Source: JAGVSV01 sp040766135 (GTDB lineage Bacteria; Bacillota; Clostridia; Christensenellales; Aristaeellaceae). From it: 64,000 bases of DNA. Position 1 is the first letter of the stretch, and each line of letters starts with the position of its first letter. Shown one piece after another: positions 33,602-42,577 of this stretch. Made by a program: the position numbers and the translations under genes. Below the pieces are notes generated by a model, which did no database searches, was not told the origin of the DNA, and was given only the letters and a program-made list of their open reading frames with translations. The stretch covers positions 1 to 64,000 of the forward strand of contig JAXGRA010000001.1 in assembly GCA_040766135.1 (NCBI GenBank). Reading direction: 5' to 3'.

Positions 33602-34559
33602 GTCGGCCCCCCTTGCCATAGCCGCCCAGCGCCAGGCGTACCTTGCGTGTCAGGTCGGCCGTGATGGCCTTGATGCGCGGCAGGGACAGCGCGAAGATGA
33701 CCGTCAATGCGGTAAACAGCTTTAAGAAGTCCGAATGCAGGCCCATCTTGAGCACCAGTGCAATGACCAGGCGGTAGGTGACGGCCCCAAATATGACCGA
33801 CAAAAAGCGCAGCATGTAGTTGCGCTTTCCGAACAGCACCTCACCGATGATCAGCGAGGCCAGGCCGATGACGATGGAGCCCGTGCCCATGTCCACCGTA
33901 GCGAAGTTTTGCATCTGCATGATCATCGCGCCGCACAGCGCCACCAGGCCGTTGCTGATGACCAGCCCGATGATGATGGCGGTATCGGTGTTGATGCCCT
34001 GTGCGCGCACCATCTTTTGGTTATTGCCGGTGGCGCGGATGGCGCTGCCCAGTTCGGTGCCGAAAAACCAGTACATCAGAAACGCCAGCCCAAAGGACAT
34101 CACCGCACCCAGAATGCCGATGGACAACGTTTTTTCCAGGTCGGGCAGGCCCATCTCGATGCCGTTGATACCGATGCTGTGCAGCAGCCGCTCCAGCCCG
34201 GAATACACGGTTTCCATGCGCAGCAGCGAGATATTGGCCTTGCCCATTACGCGCAGGTTGACCGAGTACAGGCCGATCATCGTCAATATGCCCGACAGCA
34301 GCGCGGGGATGTCTAACTTGGTGTGCAATATGCCGGTAATCAGCCCCGCCGCCATGCCGGCCACAATGGCGGCCAGCAGCGTCAACCAGGGGTTCCCGCC
34401 CTCGGATATCATGCGTGCGGCCAGTGCCGCGCCCAGCGTGATGGAGCCCTCCGCCGACATGTCCGCCACGTTCAAAATCCTGAAGGTGATGTACACCCCC
34501 AGGGTCATGATGGCCCACAGCAGGCCTAAGGATATCGTGCTCAGGATGTATTGCGTCAT
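33594..34559 (-). CDS. ABC transporter permease (TrpXYZ-type)
   Basis: A 321-residue membrane protein with about nine hydrophobic segments, of the branched-chain/LivH-like permease superfamily (ILNVADMSAEGSITLGAA, GILHTKLDIPALLSGILT, GTELGSAIRATGNNQKMVRAQGIN, SLIIGEVLFGKRN). The ATGNN segment is the cytoplasmic coupling loop. It is the only permease of the locus, so it must serve both binding proteins. A stable hairpin without a T-run lies in the 91-nt gap after the upstream binding-protein gene and may set relative expression. Confidence 0.9.
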   Translation of the reverse strand: MTQYILSTISLGLLWAIMTLGVYITFRILNVADMSAEGSITLGAALAARMISEGGNPWLTLLAAIVAGMAAGLITGILHTKLDIPALLSGILTMIGLYSVNLRVMGKANISLLRMETVYSGLERLLHSIGINGIEMGLPDLEKTLSIGILGAVMSFGLAFLMYWFFGTELGSAIRATGNNQKMVRAQGINTDTAIIIGLVISNGLVALCGAMIMQMQNFATVDMGTGSIVIGLASLIIGEVLFGKRNYMLRFLSVIFGAVTYRLVIALVLKMGLHSDFLKLFTALTVIFALSLPRIKAITADLTRKVRLALGGYGKGGRHA

Positions 34560-34581
34560 GGATACCTCTTCTCCCAGTGAC

Positions 34582-34622
34582 GCGGGTTGCTCCGCCGGAT
34601 TTAACCCGGCGGAGCAGCCCGC
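34582..34622 (-). promoter_or_regulatory. Stable intercistronic hairpin
   Basis: Core arms 34589-34598 and 34606-34615 (GCTCCGCCGG and its complement) with an extended GCGGG/CCCGC base. No T-run follows on the minus strand, so it is more likely an mRNA-stability or partial attenuation element than a terminator. Confidence 0.55.
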
Positions 34623-34650
34623 TTAACAGGTGCTAAGTGACTACGCTATG

Positions 34651-35622
34651 TTACTTCATTTCCTTGGCATAGGGAAGCAGTTTTTCGGGCAGCGTCAGGC
34701 CAATGGCGTCGGCCATGGTCTTGTTGACGATGTACTCGTACTCCTTCTGGCTTTGGATGGGCATCAGGCTGATATCCGCGCCGTTTAACACGTCCACGGC
34801 CATGGGCGCAGTCTGCTGGCCCAGCTTGTAGTAGTCAATGGCGAGGGTGGCGATGCCGCCTTCCATGACCATGTCGCCCGCGCCGCACACCACAACCTTC
34901 TTGGCGGCCACAGCAGCCTGATATACGATGGGCATAGCAGCTGCATAGGTGTTGTCGGTGGGGATGTAGATGGCGTCGCACTGATCCATGATGGATATCG
35001 TGGCTTGCTGCACGTCATTGGTGTTGTGCACGGTGACTTCCACGTGTGCAATGCCCTTGCTGTCCAGATACTCTTTGGCGATACCGGCCTGGATGACGGA
35101 GTTGCTTTCGCTGGCGGTGTACAGCAGGCCGATGGTCTTGGCGTCCGGCACCAGCTCCAGCAGCACATCCAGCTGGTCGGCGATGCTGGCCATGTCGGTG
35201 GTGCCCGATACGTTGTGGCCGGGCTTTTCGTTGCTTTCAGCCAGCTTGGTGTCCACGTAATCGGTAATCGCGGTGCCTAAGATGGGGATGGTGGTGGTCT
35301 TGCTGGCCATCATCAGCGCGGAGTCTGTGGCAATGGCCAGTACCAGGGCGGCGTTATTGGCAACCAGATTGTCTGCGATGGTGGCCAGCGTGTCCTTGCT
35401 GCCCTGGGCGTTGTGGTATTCCACTTTGATGTTCTCACCGTCTTTATAGCCCAGGACGGCCAGCTCATCCAGGAACCCCTGGCGCGAGGCGTCCAGAGAG
35501 GGATGCTCAACGATTTGTACGATGCCGATAATGGGCAGGTCGTTCTGCGCAAAAGCGAAAAGCGCAGGGAGGAGTAGTGCTACAGTCAGGGCCAGGGCAA
35601 CCAGTTTCTTCAGGTGTTTCAT
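34651..35622 (-). CDS. ABC substrate-binding protein behind the Phe T-box
   Basis: A 323-residue exported binding protein of the ABC_sub_bind/TrpX family. Signal peptide about residues 1-25 (LVALALTVALLLPALFAFA), no clear lipobox. Landmarks: LPIIGIVQIVEHPSLDASRQGF, GENIKVEYHNAQG, LVLAIATDSALMMASKTT, TIGLLYTASESNSVIQAG, AIYIPTDNTYAAAMP and TMADAIGLTLPEKLLPYA. ATG 35622 follows AAAGGAGAG. The leader is a T-box whose specifier reads UUC, so phenylalanine or a precursor is the predicted cargo. It is a close paralogue of the protein at 36008-36979. Confidence 0.9.
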   Translation of the reverse strand: MKHLKKLVALALTVALLLPALFAFAQNDLPIIGIVQIVEHPSLDASRQGFLDELAVLGYKDGENIKVEYHNAQGSKDTLATIADNLVANNAALVLAIATDSALMMASKTTTIPILGTAITDYVDTKLAESNEKPGHNVSGTTDMASIADQLDVLLELVPDAKTIGLLYTASESNSVIQAGIAKEYLDSKGIAHVEVTVHNTNDVQQATISIMDQCDAIYIPTDNTYAAAMPIVYQAAVAAKKVVVCGAGDMVMEGGIATLAIDYYKLGQQTAPMAVDVLNGADISLMPIQSQKEYEYIVNKTMADAIGLTLPEKLLPYAKEMK

Positions 35623-35661
35623 GGGGCTCTCCTTTCGTTGGCTTTTCGCCATCCTTTGTTG

Positions 35662-35912
35662 AACAAAACGCCCTCTGCATTTGCAGAGGGCGGAAGTTCC
35701 GCGGTACCACCTCGGTTCGCTGCTATAAAGCAGCCTCATCGGCAACCATCATTGCCATCCCCTGTAACGGTGGGACTCCGGCTCAGCCTACTCGTGTTTC
35801 AGCCTGCAGCTCCCGGGATGAACTCGCTTCCTGCCCCCGCTTCCTTGCACCAACCGGAAGCTCTCTTCAGGGGGACGATGGCCGCCATGGTTCCCGATCG
35901 TCGCCGATGGCC
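35662..35912 (-). ncRNA. T-box leader, predicted tRNA-Phe responsive
   Basis: The minus strand carries the T-box sequence GGTGGTACCGCG (35711-35700), an upstream AGAGAG...GGTGCAAG apical region, and a terminator with arms 35691-35682 and 35679-35670 followed by GTTTTG. The specifier region reads GCGAG-TTC-ATCCCGGGAGC (TTC at 35822-35820), which codes for Phe. The UGGU of the T-box predicts tRNA discriminator A, as in tRNA-Phe. It should raise expression of the binding protein, permease and ATPase when charged tRNA-Phe is scarce. Confidence 0.88.
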
Positions 35913-35914
35913 GT

Positions 35915-35944
35915 ATATTACCGCCCGCATGGCGGGGATGACAA
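35915..35944 (-). promoter_or_regulatory. Promoter of the Phe T-box transcript
   Basis: On the minus strand TTGTCA (35944-35939), 18 nt, TAATAT (35920-35915). It shows that the second binding protein and transporter genes have their own start besides any readthrough from 36008. Confidence 0.55.
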
Positions 35945-36007
35945 TGTTTAATCCGGCCAATAACCTACCAAATGAATCGAAAACGCCACAAAAACATCAC
36001 GGGAACA

Positions 36008-36979
36008 TTATTCGACATCAATCGCGAAGGGCAGCAGGTCCTCCGGGATGGCCAAGCCGATGGCATCGCACATGGTTTTGTTGAGCAGATATTCAAACTC
36101 CGTCTGCGACTGGATGGGCATCTGGCTGATGTCGGCGCCGGCCAGCACATCCACCGCCATCTGCGCCGTCTGCTTGCCTAAGTTGAAGTAGCTGATGCCC
36201 AGGGTGGCGGTGCCGCCGGTTTTGACCTGCCCGGCTTCGCTGCAAAGGATGGGCACCTTGTTGGTAACGGCGGCCTGATGCACTACCGGCATGGCTGAGG
36301 CCACGGTGTTGTCGGTGGGGATGTACAGCACGTCTACCTCGTTCACCAGAGAAAGCGCGGCCTGCTGCACATCGTTGACATTGTTGACGGTAACATCCTT
36401 CCACTTCATACCCATTGCCTCAATGTGCTTGTGTGCAATTTTGGCCTGCAGCACGCTGTTGCTTTCGCTGGCGTTGTACAGCAGGCCCACCGTCTTGGCC
36501 TCCGGCACTAAGCGCTGAAGCAGCGCGATCTGCGCGTCAATGGGGTTCATGTCCGTGGTGCCGGACACGTTGTATCCCGGCACCTCGTTGGACTTGGCCA
36601 GGCGCGCTTCGCCCACAAAGTCCGTAATGGCGGTGGCCAAAATGGGGATGCTGGTCGTTTTGCTGGCCATGGAGGTGGCGGCATCGGTGGCGATGGCCAG
36701 CACCAGGTCTACATTTTCTGCAATAAAGTGGTCGGCAATGCTGGCTAAGATGTCCTTGCTGGCCTGGCCGTTGCGGTAGTCGATGCGGATGTTCTTGCCA
36801 TCCTCAAAGCCCAGCTCCTTGAGCCCCTCGATAAAGCCAAGGCGCGCGTCGTCCAGCGCGGGGTGCTCCACCAGTTGGATGATGCCGATCAGCGGCATGT
36901 CGTCCTGCGCCAGCGCGGGCACAAAGGAAACCAGCATCAGGCATAGCATCAGGGCAAACATTCTACGCAGTGTTTTCAT
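36008..36979 (-). CDS. ABC substrate-binding protein behind the Tyr T-box
   Basis: A 323-residue exported paralogue of the protein at 34651-35622. Signal peptide about residues 1-24 (MFALMLCLMLVSFVPALA). Landmarks: MPLIGIIQLVEHPALDDARLGF, NIRIDYRNGQASK, LVLAIATDAATSMASKTT, TVGLLYNASESNSVLQAK, VLYIPTDNTVASAMP and CDAIGLAIPEDLLPFA. AAAGGAGA precedes the ATG. No permease or ATPase gene follows directly; the next unit has its own T-box and promoter. The T-box specifier reads UAC, so tyrosine or a precursor is the predicted cargo, using the shared permease and ATPase. Confidence 0.9.
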   Translation of the reverse strand: MKTLRRMFALMLCLMLVSFVPALAQDDMPLIGIIQLVEHPALDDARLGFIEGLKELGFEDGKNIRIDYRNGQASKDILASIADHFIAENVDLVLAIATDAATSMASKTTSIPILATAITDFVGEARLAKSNEVPGYNVSGTTDMNPIDAQIALLQRLVPEAKTVGLLYNASESNSVLQAKIAHKHIEAMGMKWKDVTVNNVNDVQQAALSLVNEVDVLYIPTDNTVASAMPVVHQAAVTNKVPILCSEAGQVKTGGTATLGISYFNLGKQTAQMAVDVLAGADISQMPIQSQTEFEYLLNKTMCDAIGLAIPEDLLPFAIDVE

Positions 36980-37013
36980 GGGGTAAATCTCCTTTCATTT
37001 ATGGGGGAAACAA

Positions 37014-37262
37014 AACGCCCCCTGCATTGCAGAGGGCGGAAGTTCCGCGGTACCACCTCGATTTTGCCTTCCATAACGGTCGGCCTCACCGGCAACTATT
37101 ATTGCCTGCCCCTGTAACGGTGGGCCTCCGGCGCAGCCTACTGAGGTTTCAGCCTGCGGCTCCTGGGATGTACTCGCCCTGCGCTCCCCGCTTCCTTGCA
37201 CCAACCGGAAGCTCTCTTGGAGGAGGTGTGCCGGGCTACCTGTTCCCGATCATCGCCTTGTG
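37014..37262 (-). ncRNA. T-box leader, predicted tRNA-Tyr responsive
   Basis: The minus strand has GGTGGTACCGCG (37057-37046), the AGAGAG...GGTGCAAG apical region, and a terminator stem (about 37038-37016) followed by GTTTTGTTT. The specifier region GCGAG-TAC-ATCCCAGGAGC (TAC at 37172-37170) codes for Tyr. It is largely identical to the leader at 35662-35912; the key difference is the middle base of the specifier. UGGU predicts discriminator A, as in tRNA-Tyr. Confidence 0.88.
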
Positions 37263-37267
37263 ACCAT

Positions 37268-37296
37268 AGGATAAGCGCCGTCCAAGCCTCCGACAA
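37268..37296 (-). promoter_or_regulatory. Promoter of the Tyr T-box transcript
   Basis: On the minus strand TTGTCG (37296-37291), 17 nt, TATCCT (37273-37268), just upstream of the leader RNA. Confidence 0.5.
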
Positions 37297-37395
37297 TGTG
37301 CAAAATGGCGAAAGATTGACCAGAACAATCAAAAGTGTGCATGAAACAAGAAAAAAACACGTGCGGCACAAAGTGTGGTTGACGGAGGGATTGTG

Positions 37396-37424
37396 TTGAC
37401 GAAGTGTTTGACAGGAACTAAGAT
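37396..37424 (+). promoter_or_regulatory. Possible promoter of the restriction-modification gene
   Basis: TTGACG (37396-37401), 17 nt, TAAGAT (37419-37424), 80 nt before the ATG at 37504. Confidence 0.45.
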
Positions 37425-37503
37425 GGATGCAAGGATATGCTATGCAAAATATAAGGTTTTGCAGTGATGCCGGGGAATAAAACGATGCTGACGAGGTGGA
37501 CGC

Positions 37504-40104
37504 ATGCTGACACAGAGAGAACAGAGAAAAGCAGCCAAAGAGTTTGCCCGAAAATGGGAGGGCATCGGGTACGAAAAGGGGGATTCTGCCAGGTTTTGGC
37601 TTTCGCTTTTACATGAAGTGTATGGGGTGGAGAAGCCTGCGGAATTTATCCGCTTTGAAGACCAGGTGATGCTAGACCATACAAGCTTTATTGACGGATA
37701 TATACCTGCAACGCATGTGCTGATCGAACAAAAATCCATCGACAAGGATTTACGAAAAGGGATCAGACAGTCGGACGGCTCTATCCTTTCGCCTTTTCAG
37801 CAAGCGAAAAGATATTCTATCGAGCTGCCCTATGATGACAGGCCCAGGTGGATTGTCCTGTGCAATTTTAAGGAGTTCCATATCTTTGATATGAACAAAC
37901 CTCAATCCGAGCCAGAGGTGGTTTACCTGAAAGACTTGGAAGAGGATTATTATCGGCTGAATTTCCTGGTGGATGAGGAAAACCATTATATTACGAAAGC
38001 CAAAGAAGTATCCATCCAGGCCGGAGAGCTGGTAGGGATACTCTACGATGCTTTGCTCAAACAATACCGTGACCCTGATGATAAAGAAACCCTGAAGAAC
38101 TTAAACATCCTTTGCGTAAGGCTGGTATTTTGTTTTTATGCCGAGGATGCCGGGTTATTCGGTCGCCGCAATATGTTCCGCGATTATTTGGCGCAGTATG
38201 CGGGCTCGCGGGTGGGCTTCAGGGATGCGCTGATCAAACTGTTCAGGGTGTTGGATCAGCAGGAGCAGGAGCGAGACCCCTATCAATCAGAGGAGCTTTT
38301 GGCGTTCCCATATGTCAATGGCGGCCTTTTTGAAAAAGAGGACGTTGTTATACCGAGGATTAGCGATGAAATCATAGACATCATTTTAAACAAGGCGTCG
38401 GCAAGCTTTGATTGGTCTAACATCAGCCCCACGATATTTGGCGGCGTGTTTGAATCAACCTTGAACCCGGAAACGCGCCGGTCAGGCGGGATGCACTACA
38501 CATCCATTGAAAACATCCATAAGGTCATTGACCCTTTGTTTATGGATGCGTTGCGCGAGGAGTTTAAGGAAATATGCAATCTGAAAACGTTATCCATCAA
38601 GGCAAGAAGATTTGAGGAGCTACAGGACAAGATGGCTTCCTTAACGTTTTTAGACCCGGCAGCGGGCAGCGGGAACTTCCTGACAGAAACCTATATTTCC
38701 CTTCGCAAACTGGAAAATGAAATCCTGAAAGAGCTGTATGGCGATCAGATTGTATTTAAGGTATCGCATAATCCCATTCAAGTATCCATCAGCCAATTTT
38801 ATGGAATTGAGATTAACGATTTTGCGGTATCGGTGGCAAGAACCGCCTTGTGGATAGCGGAAGCACAGATGATGAAAGAGACCGAGGACATCGTTAATAT
38901 GAGTTTGGATTTCTTGCCATTAAAGACGTATCCCAATATTGTTGAGGCCAATGCTTTGCGATTGGATTGGGAGGATGTTGTGCCCAAAAATGAACTGGAT
39001 TATATCATGGGAAATCCACCGTTTTCAGGATTTACATATATGACAGATGAGCAGAAAAAAGACATGAGCATACTTTTTCCGGGCGTTAAGAATTTGGATT
39101 ATGTATCTTGCTGGTTTAAGAAAGCTGAATCCTATATTAAAAATACTCCTATCAAATGTTGCTTTGTAGCGACCAGTTCCATAGCTGAAGGGGAAACAGT
39201 AGCAAGATTATGGGAAAGGCTATCGGTTAATATTATTTATGCGTATCAATCCTTTAAGTGGGAGAGCGAAGCATCGCAAAAAGCAAGCGTATATTGTGTG
39301 ATAATTGGATTTTCTTTTGTCGAAACAAAGGAAAAATGGTTGTTTAAAGACGAAATAGCTCAAAAAGTGGAAAATATAAATCCGTATTTAGTAGATGGTC
39401 CAAATGTTTTAGTAAAAAGCAGAAATATGCCTATTTGTAATGTCCCGCAAATGGTTTATGGAAACAAACCAGCAGATGGAGGCCATTTAATTATTGAAAA
39501 CGATGAAATAGATGAGTTTCTTGCCAAAGAACCGCAAGCCCAAAAGTTTGTTAAACCGTTGTTAGGAGCGAGAGAATTTATCAATAATCAAAAACGATAT
39601 TGTTTGTGGCTTGTCGATGCAAAGCCTGAAGAGTTAAGAGGCTGCCCTCTTACATTGGCAAGAATAAGAAAATGCAAGGAATCAAGAGAAAGCAGTAAGG
39701 CCGCCGGGATAAGAAAGTTTGCAGCTACACCGACGTTATTTGCACAGATTACCCAGCCTAAAGATTCTGATTATATACTGATACCCAGGGTATCGTCTGA
39801 AAGAAGAAAATACATACCTATGGGGTTTTTAACGAAAGATACGATTGTGACAGACGCCGTTCAGATTGTTCCAGATGCCAATTTATATGACTTTGGGGTA
39901 TTAACTTCAAATGTCCATATGGCGTGGATGAGGGCTGTAGCAGGTAGGTTGGAATTGCGCTATCGTTATTCCAAGGATGTTGTATATAATAACTTTCCTT
40001 GGCCGAACGCAGGAGAAATTGCAAGGATAGAGGGAACTGCAAAATCTATATTAGTGTCTACTGAACAACTTGATTCCCTATATTTTACAAGCAATATAGC
40101 CTGA
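37504..40104 (+). pseudogene. Single-chain restriction-modification protein, 3' end displaced by an insertion sequence
   Basis: The reading frame gives 866 residues, of which the first 850 belong to the original gene. The N-terminal part has a PD-(D/E)xK-like nuclease pattern (FIDGYIPATHVLIEQKS). The adenine-methylase core follows: motif I FLDPAAGSGNFLTETY (about residue 380) and motif IV YIMGNPPFSGF (about 500). The later part is a target-recognition-like region (FVKPLLGAREFINN, NFPWP). This order is that of Type IIG/IIL (MmeI-like) enzymes that both cut and methylate DNA. The insertion sequence at 40054 replaces the last 69 residues with 16 foreign ones. It may still methylate, since the lost part is a short C-terminal tail. 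Confidence 0.82.
40047..40053 (+). repeat. Target-site duplication, left copy
   Basis: TATATTA, repeated exactly at 41715-41721 on the other side of the insertion sequence. Removing the element and one copy restores the interrupted reading frame. Confidence 0.85.
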
Positions 40105-40178
40105 TATATGATAAACTGGTGCAAGGAAAACTCCTGAAATCGTCCAAAACCCTTGCACTTTGTTTGGAGGAAGTCCGC

Positions 40179-41690
40179 GTGTATCGACCAGAAAGCAAAC
40201 AAGTCAGCGTGTTTGAGAACGAAAGTTTCTTCCAGTTTCACGGTCTGAACTCTGACAATGACTGGGTCAGGCTGGCGAAACTGATTCCCTGGGCAGAGTT
40301 GGAACGCCGCTATGCCCAGACCTTTGATAGCAATGTGGGGAATGTGGGCAAGCCTGCGCGTATGGCTTTAGGCGCCCTCGTCATCAAGGAGCGATACGGG
40401 TTCTCAGATGAGGATACGGTGCAGGAAATCCGAATGAATCCCTATCTTCAGTTCTTTCTTGGTCTGCCTGCATTTCAACATGAAGCGCCCTTTGACGCCA
40501 GTACGATGACGTTGTTTCGTAAACGCATCCCGGCTGATTTGTTGGCGGATTTGAACGATTATATCATCGGTCGCTGCAATCCCTATGCAGAGGACGAGAA
40601 TGCAGACGATGATCCTCCCGACAGCACTCCGCCAGATCCCCCAACTGGACAATCGGACGAAAACGCGGACACACAAGAACTAAACGAAAGTGAACCGCCC
40701 ACCAACCGGGGAACGCTGATACTGGATGCGACCTGTGTGCCGCAGGACATCCGCTATCCAACGGACATCAGTTTGCTGAATGAAGCCCGAGAATGCCTGG
40801 AAGACATGATAGACAGCGCATTTCCCAAAGGTCAGAAGCCCCGTACCTATCGCAGGATCGCCCGGCGCGACTATCTGCGTTATGCGAAGAATCGCCGTCC
40901 TTCCCAGAAGTTATTGCGCAAGAGCCTGCGCAAACAACTGTCCTATGTGGCTCGCAATCTGGGGTATCTGTCAGAGGTCAAAGCCAGTTTGAGCGAGAAA
41001 GATCAGAAACAACTCCAGGTGATTGAGGTATTGTATGCCCAGCAGAAACAGATGTACGAGCAGGGAAGCAAGCGCGTGGATGACCGGATTGTCAGCCTGC
41101 ACCAGCCCTGGGTGCGCCCCATCGTGCGGGGCAAGGCAAAGGCAGCGGTGGAGTTTGGAGCAAAGATAGCAGTATCTCTGGTGGATGGCTATTCTCGTAT
41201 TGAACACCTGTCCTGGGATAACTTTCATGAGGGAACGACTTTGCAGGAATCTGTGGAAAGCTACCGTGCGGATACCGGGGTGTATCCAGAGCGCGTGCTG
41301 GCAGACAGAGCATATCGCACCCGAGAGAACCTGAAATACTGCAAGGAGCGCGGGATCCGGATGTCGGGCCCCAAACTAGGCCGTCCGCCCAAGGACAAAG
41401 CGTTGTATCGTCAGCAACTGTTGGAAGAGCGGCTGGAATCCGGAGAGCGCAGCGCGATAGAGTCATCCTTTGGCGTGGGCAAGCGGCGCTACGGCATGAG
41501 CTTAGTGATGGAACGGTTACAGGAAACCAGCGAAGTAGCCATTCATGTCAGCATCCTGACGATGAATCTATGGAAGCGCCTGCGAGCACTTCTTTTTGCG
41601 CTGTTCCAAAGGATGCTTCGAGCGCCAGTTTGGTGCAGAAAATTGGTGGTGATGAGCATACTTTTAGTTTGGGTTGCAGAGGAGATTTAA
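40179..41690 (+). CDS. DDE transposase (DUF772 plus DDE domain)
   Basis: About 503 residues. GTG 40179 follows TTGGAGG and gives VYRPESKQVSVFENESFFQF, the usual beginning of this group; an upstream GTG at 40119 lacks a ribosome binding site. The DUF772-type domain (about residues 45-130) has RMALGALVIKERYGFSDED, VQEIRMNPYLQFFLGL and FDASTMTLFRKRI. Catalytic residues are probably Asp in GTLILDATCVPQD, Asp in VLADRAYRTRENL and Glu in ERSAIESSFGVGKRRYG. An acidic/Pro/Asp-rich insert (about 145-185) separates the two parts. It moves the 1661-bp element that carries it. Confidence 0.88.
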   Translation: MYRPESKQVSVFENESFFQFHGLNSDNDWVRLAKLIPWAELERRYAQTFDSNVGNVGKPARMALGALVIKERYGFSDEDTVQEIRMNPYLQFFLGLPAFQHEAPFDASTMTLFRKRIPADLLADLNDYIIGRCNPYAEDENADDDPPDSTPPDPPTGQSDENADTQELNESEPPTNRGTLILDATCVPQDIRYPTDISLLNEARECLEDMIDSAFPKGQKPRTYRRIARRDYLRYAKNRRPSQKLLRKSLRKQLSYVARNLGYLSEVKASLSEKDQKQLQVIEVLYAQQKQMYEQGSKRVDDRIVSLHQPWVRPIVRGKAKAAVEFGAKIAVSLVDGYSRIEHLSWDNFHEGTTLQESVESYRADTGVYPERVLADRAYRTRENLKYCKERGIRMSGPKLGRPPKDKALYRQQLLEERLESGERSAIESSFGVGKRRYGMSLVMERLQETSEVAIHVSILTMNLWKRLRALLFALFQRMLRAPVWCRKLVVMSILLVWVAEEI

Positions 41691-41698
41691 AAACAGTT

Positions 41699-41714
41699 GT
41701 TGTTCAGTAGCCCC
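41699..41714 (-). repeat. Right terminal inverted repeat of the insertion sequence
   Basis: Complement of the left end at 40054-40069, differing at two positions; the inner 12 bases CTACTGAACAAC are identical. Confidence 0.85.
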
Positions 41715-41721
41715 TATATTA
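41715..41721 (+). repeat. Target-site duplication, right copy
   Basis: TATATTA, matching 40047-40053. Confidence 0.85.
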
Positions 41722-41931
41722 GCTGCAAGAAATTTGTATCCTGATGCAACTTTGGCAGACCTGTATGATGAACTAACAATGCCGCCAGAACTTAGAAAAG
41801 CACATCAGGAAAACGATAAAGCAGTGATGGAATCCTATGGATTTAATTGGCGGAAGATGACAGAATCGGAGTGCGTTGCAGAGTTAATGACAATGTATCA
41901 AGATATCATTTTGAAAGAGGAAGCCCCTTAA
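41722..41931 (+). pseudogene. Detached C-terminus of the restriction-modification gene
   Basis: Joined in frame to the left part, the reading becomes TAKSIL-AARNLYPDATLADLY and continues DELTMPPELRKAHQENDKAV to a stop at 41931. This tail is typical of the C-terminus of this methylase class (P-D-x-x-LADLYD-x-LTMPPELRKAH). It has no start of its own. The intact protein would be 919 residues. Confidence 0.88.
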
Positions 41932-42003
41932 AGCATGATAGGATATGATTTGTTCGTGGGTGCAGCCAGCGGTTGAAGCATTCGCCTGGCTGCAATTGGA
42001 CAT

Positions 42004-42018
42004 GCCCCTATTAGGGGC
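42004..42018. repeat. Short palindrome upstream of mscL
   Basis: GCCCCTA, one base, TAGGGGC (42004-42010 and 42012-42018). A second imperfect stem lies at 41962-41971 with 41983-41993. They may be the remains of a terminator after the interrupted gene; no T-run is present. Confidence 0.35.
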
Positions 42019-42106
42019 CTCTGCACAGAAATTGCAGAAAGGTGTCCGCACGGCGCATTATGTGATAGAATGCCCGGGTACCCATTTGAAGGAGGATTGT
42101 ACGGCG

Positions 42107-42577
42107 ATGAAGAAATTTGTACAGGAATTCAAGGCATTCGCACTCAAGGGCAATGTCATTGATATGGCCGTCGGTGTGATCATCGGTTCGGCGTTTGGCA
42201 AGATTGTAACCAGCTTAGTAAATGATATTTTCATGCCGCTTATCAGCCTGATGACCGGCGCAGGCAATGTGTCGGGGCTGTTTGTGCTGCTGGGCGAGAA
42301 CACCACGGGCGCGCCCATCCTGACGGTGCAGGCCGCCAAGGATGCCGGCATTGCCACCCTCAACTACGGCCTGTTTATCCAGACCGTCATCGATTTTTTC
42401 TTGATGGCGCTGTGCATCTTTCTGTTTGTGAAGCTCATCAGCAACCTGCGCAAGAAGCCCGAGGCCCCCGCCCCTGCGCCCGAACCGCGCCTGTGCCCGT
42501 ACTGCAAGCAGGCCGTGGCCGATGATGCCACCCGCTGCCCGCACTGCACAAGCCAGCTGGATGTGGTGACGGCATGA
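42107..42577 (+). CDS. mscL: Large-conductance mechanosensitive channel with a C-terminal zinc ribbon
   Basis: A 156-residue channel that opens under membrane tension to release solutes during osmotic downshock. MKKFVQEFKAFALKGNVIDMAVGVIIGSAFG is the diagnostic N-terminus and first helix (positions 1-31; key GNVIDMAVG). The second helix is IDFFLMALCIFLFVKLI. After the usual amphipathic tail and an Ala/Pro linker there is a CPYC...CPHC zinc-ribbon motif (about residues 130-148), an addition seen in some Bacillota homologues. ATG 42107 follows GAAGGAGG. It overlaps the HAD gene by 4 nt. Confidence 0.93.
   Translation: MKKFVQEFKAFALKGNVIDMAVGVIIGSAFGKIVTSLVNDIFMPLISLMTGAGNVSGLFVLLGENTTGAPILTVQAAKDAGIATLNYGLFIQTVIDFFLMALCIFLFVKLISNLRKKPEAPAPAPEPRLCPYCKQAVADDATRCPHCTSQLDVVTA

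Larger units (their letters stand above)
40054..41714 (+). mobile_element. Complete IS5/IS1182-like insertion sequence, 1661 bp
   Basis: Bounded by imperfect 16-bp terminal inverted repeats (40054-40069 GTGTCTACTGAACAAC; the complement of 41699-41714 is GGGGCTACTGAACAAC, 14 of 16 matching) and by a 7-bp target duplication. It holds one transposase gene in the same direction as the gene it interrupts. The transposase frame and both ends are intact, so the insertion is recent and the element may be active. I cannot fix the family; DUF772 plus a DDE domain points to the IS5/IS1182 group. Confidence 0.85.

Noticed and set aside
35921..35938. GC-rich near-palindrome between the -35 and -10 of the Phe T-box promoter as an operator
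   Set aside because: The arms are short and the Tyr copy of the promoter lacks it, so chance is likely.
40119..40178. Upstream GTG (40119) as the transposase start
   Set aside because: It has no ribosome binding site, and the usual protein start (YRPESKQ) is reached from GTG 40179 after TTGGAGG.
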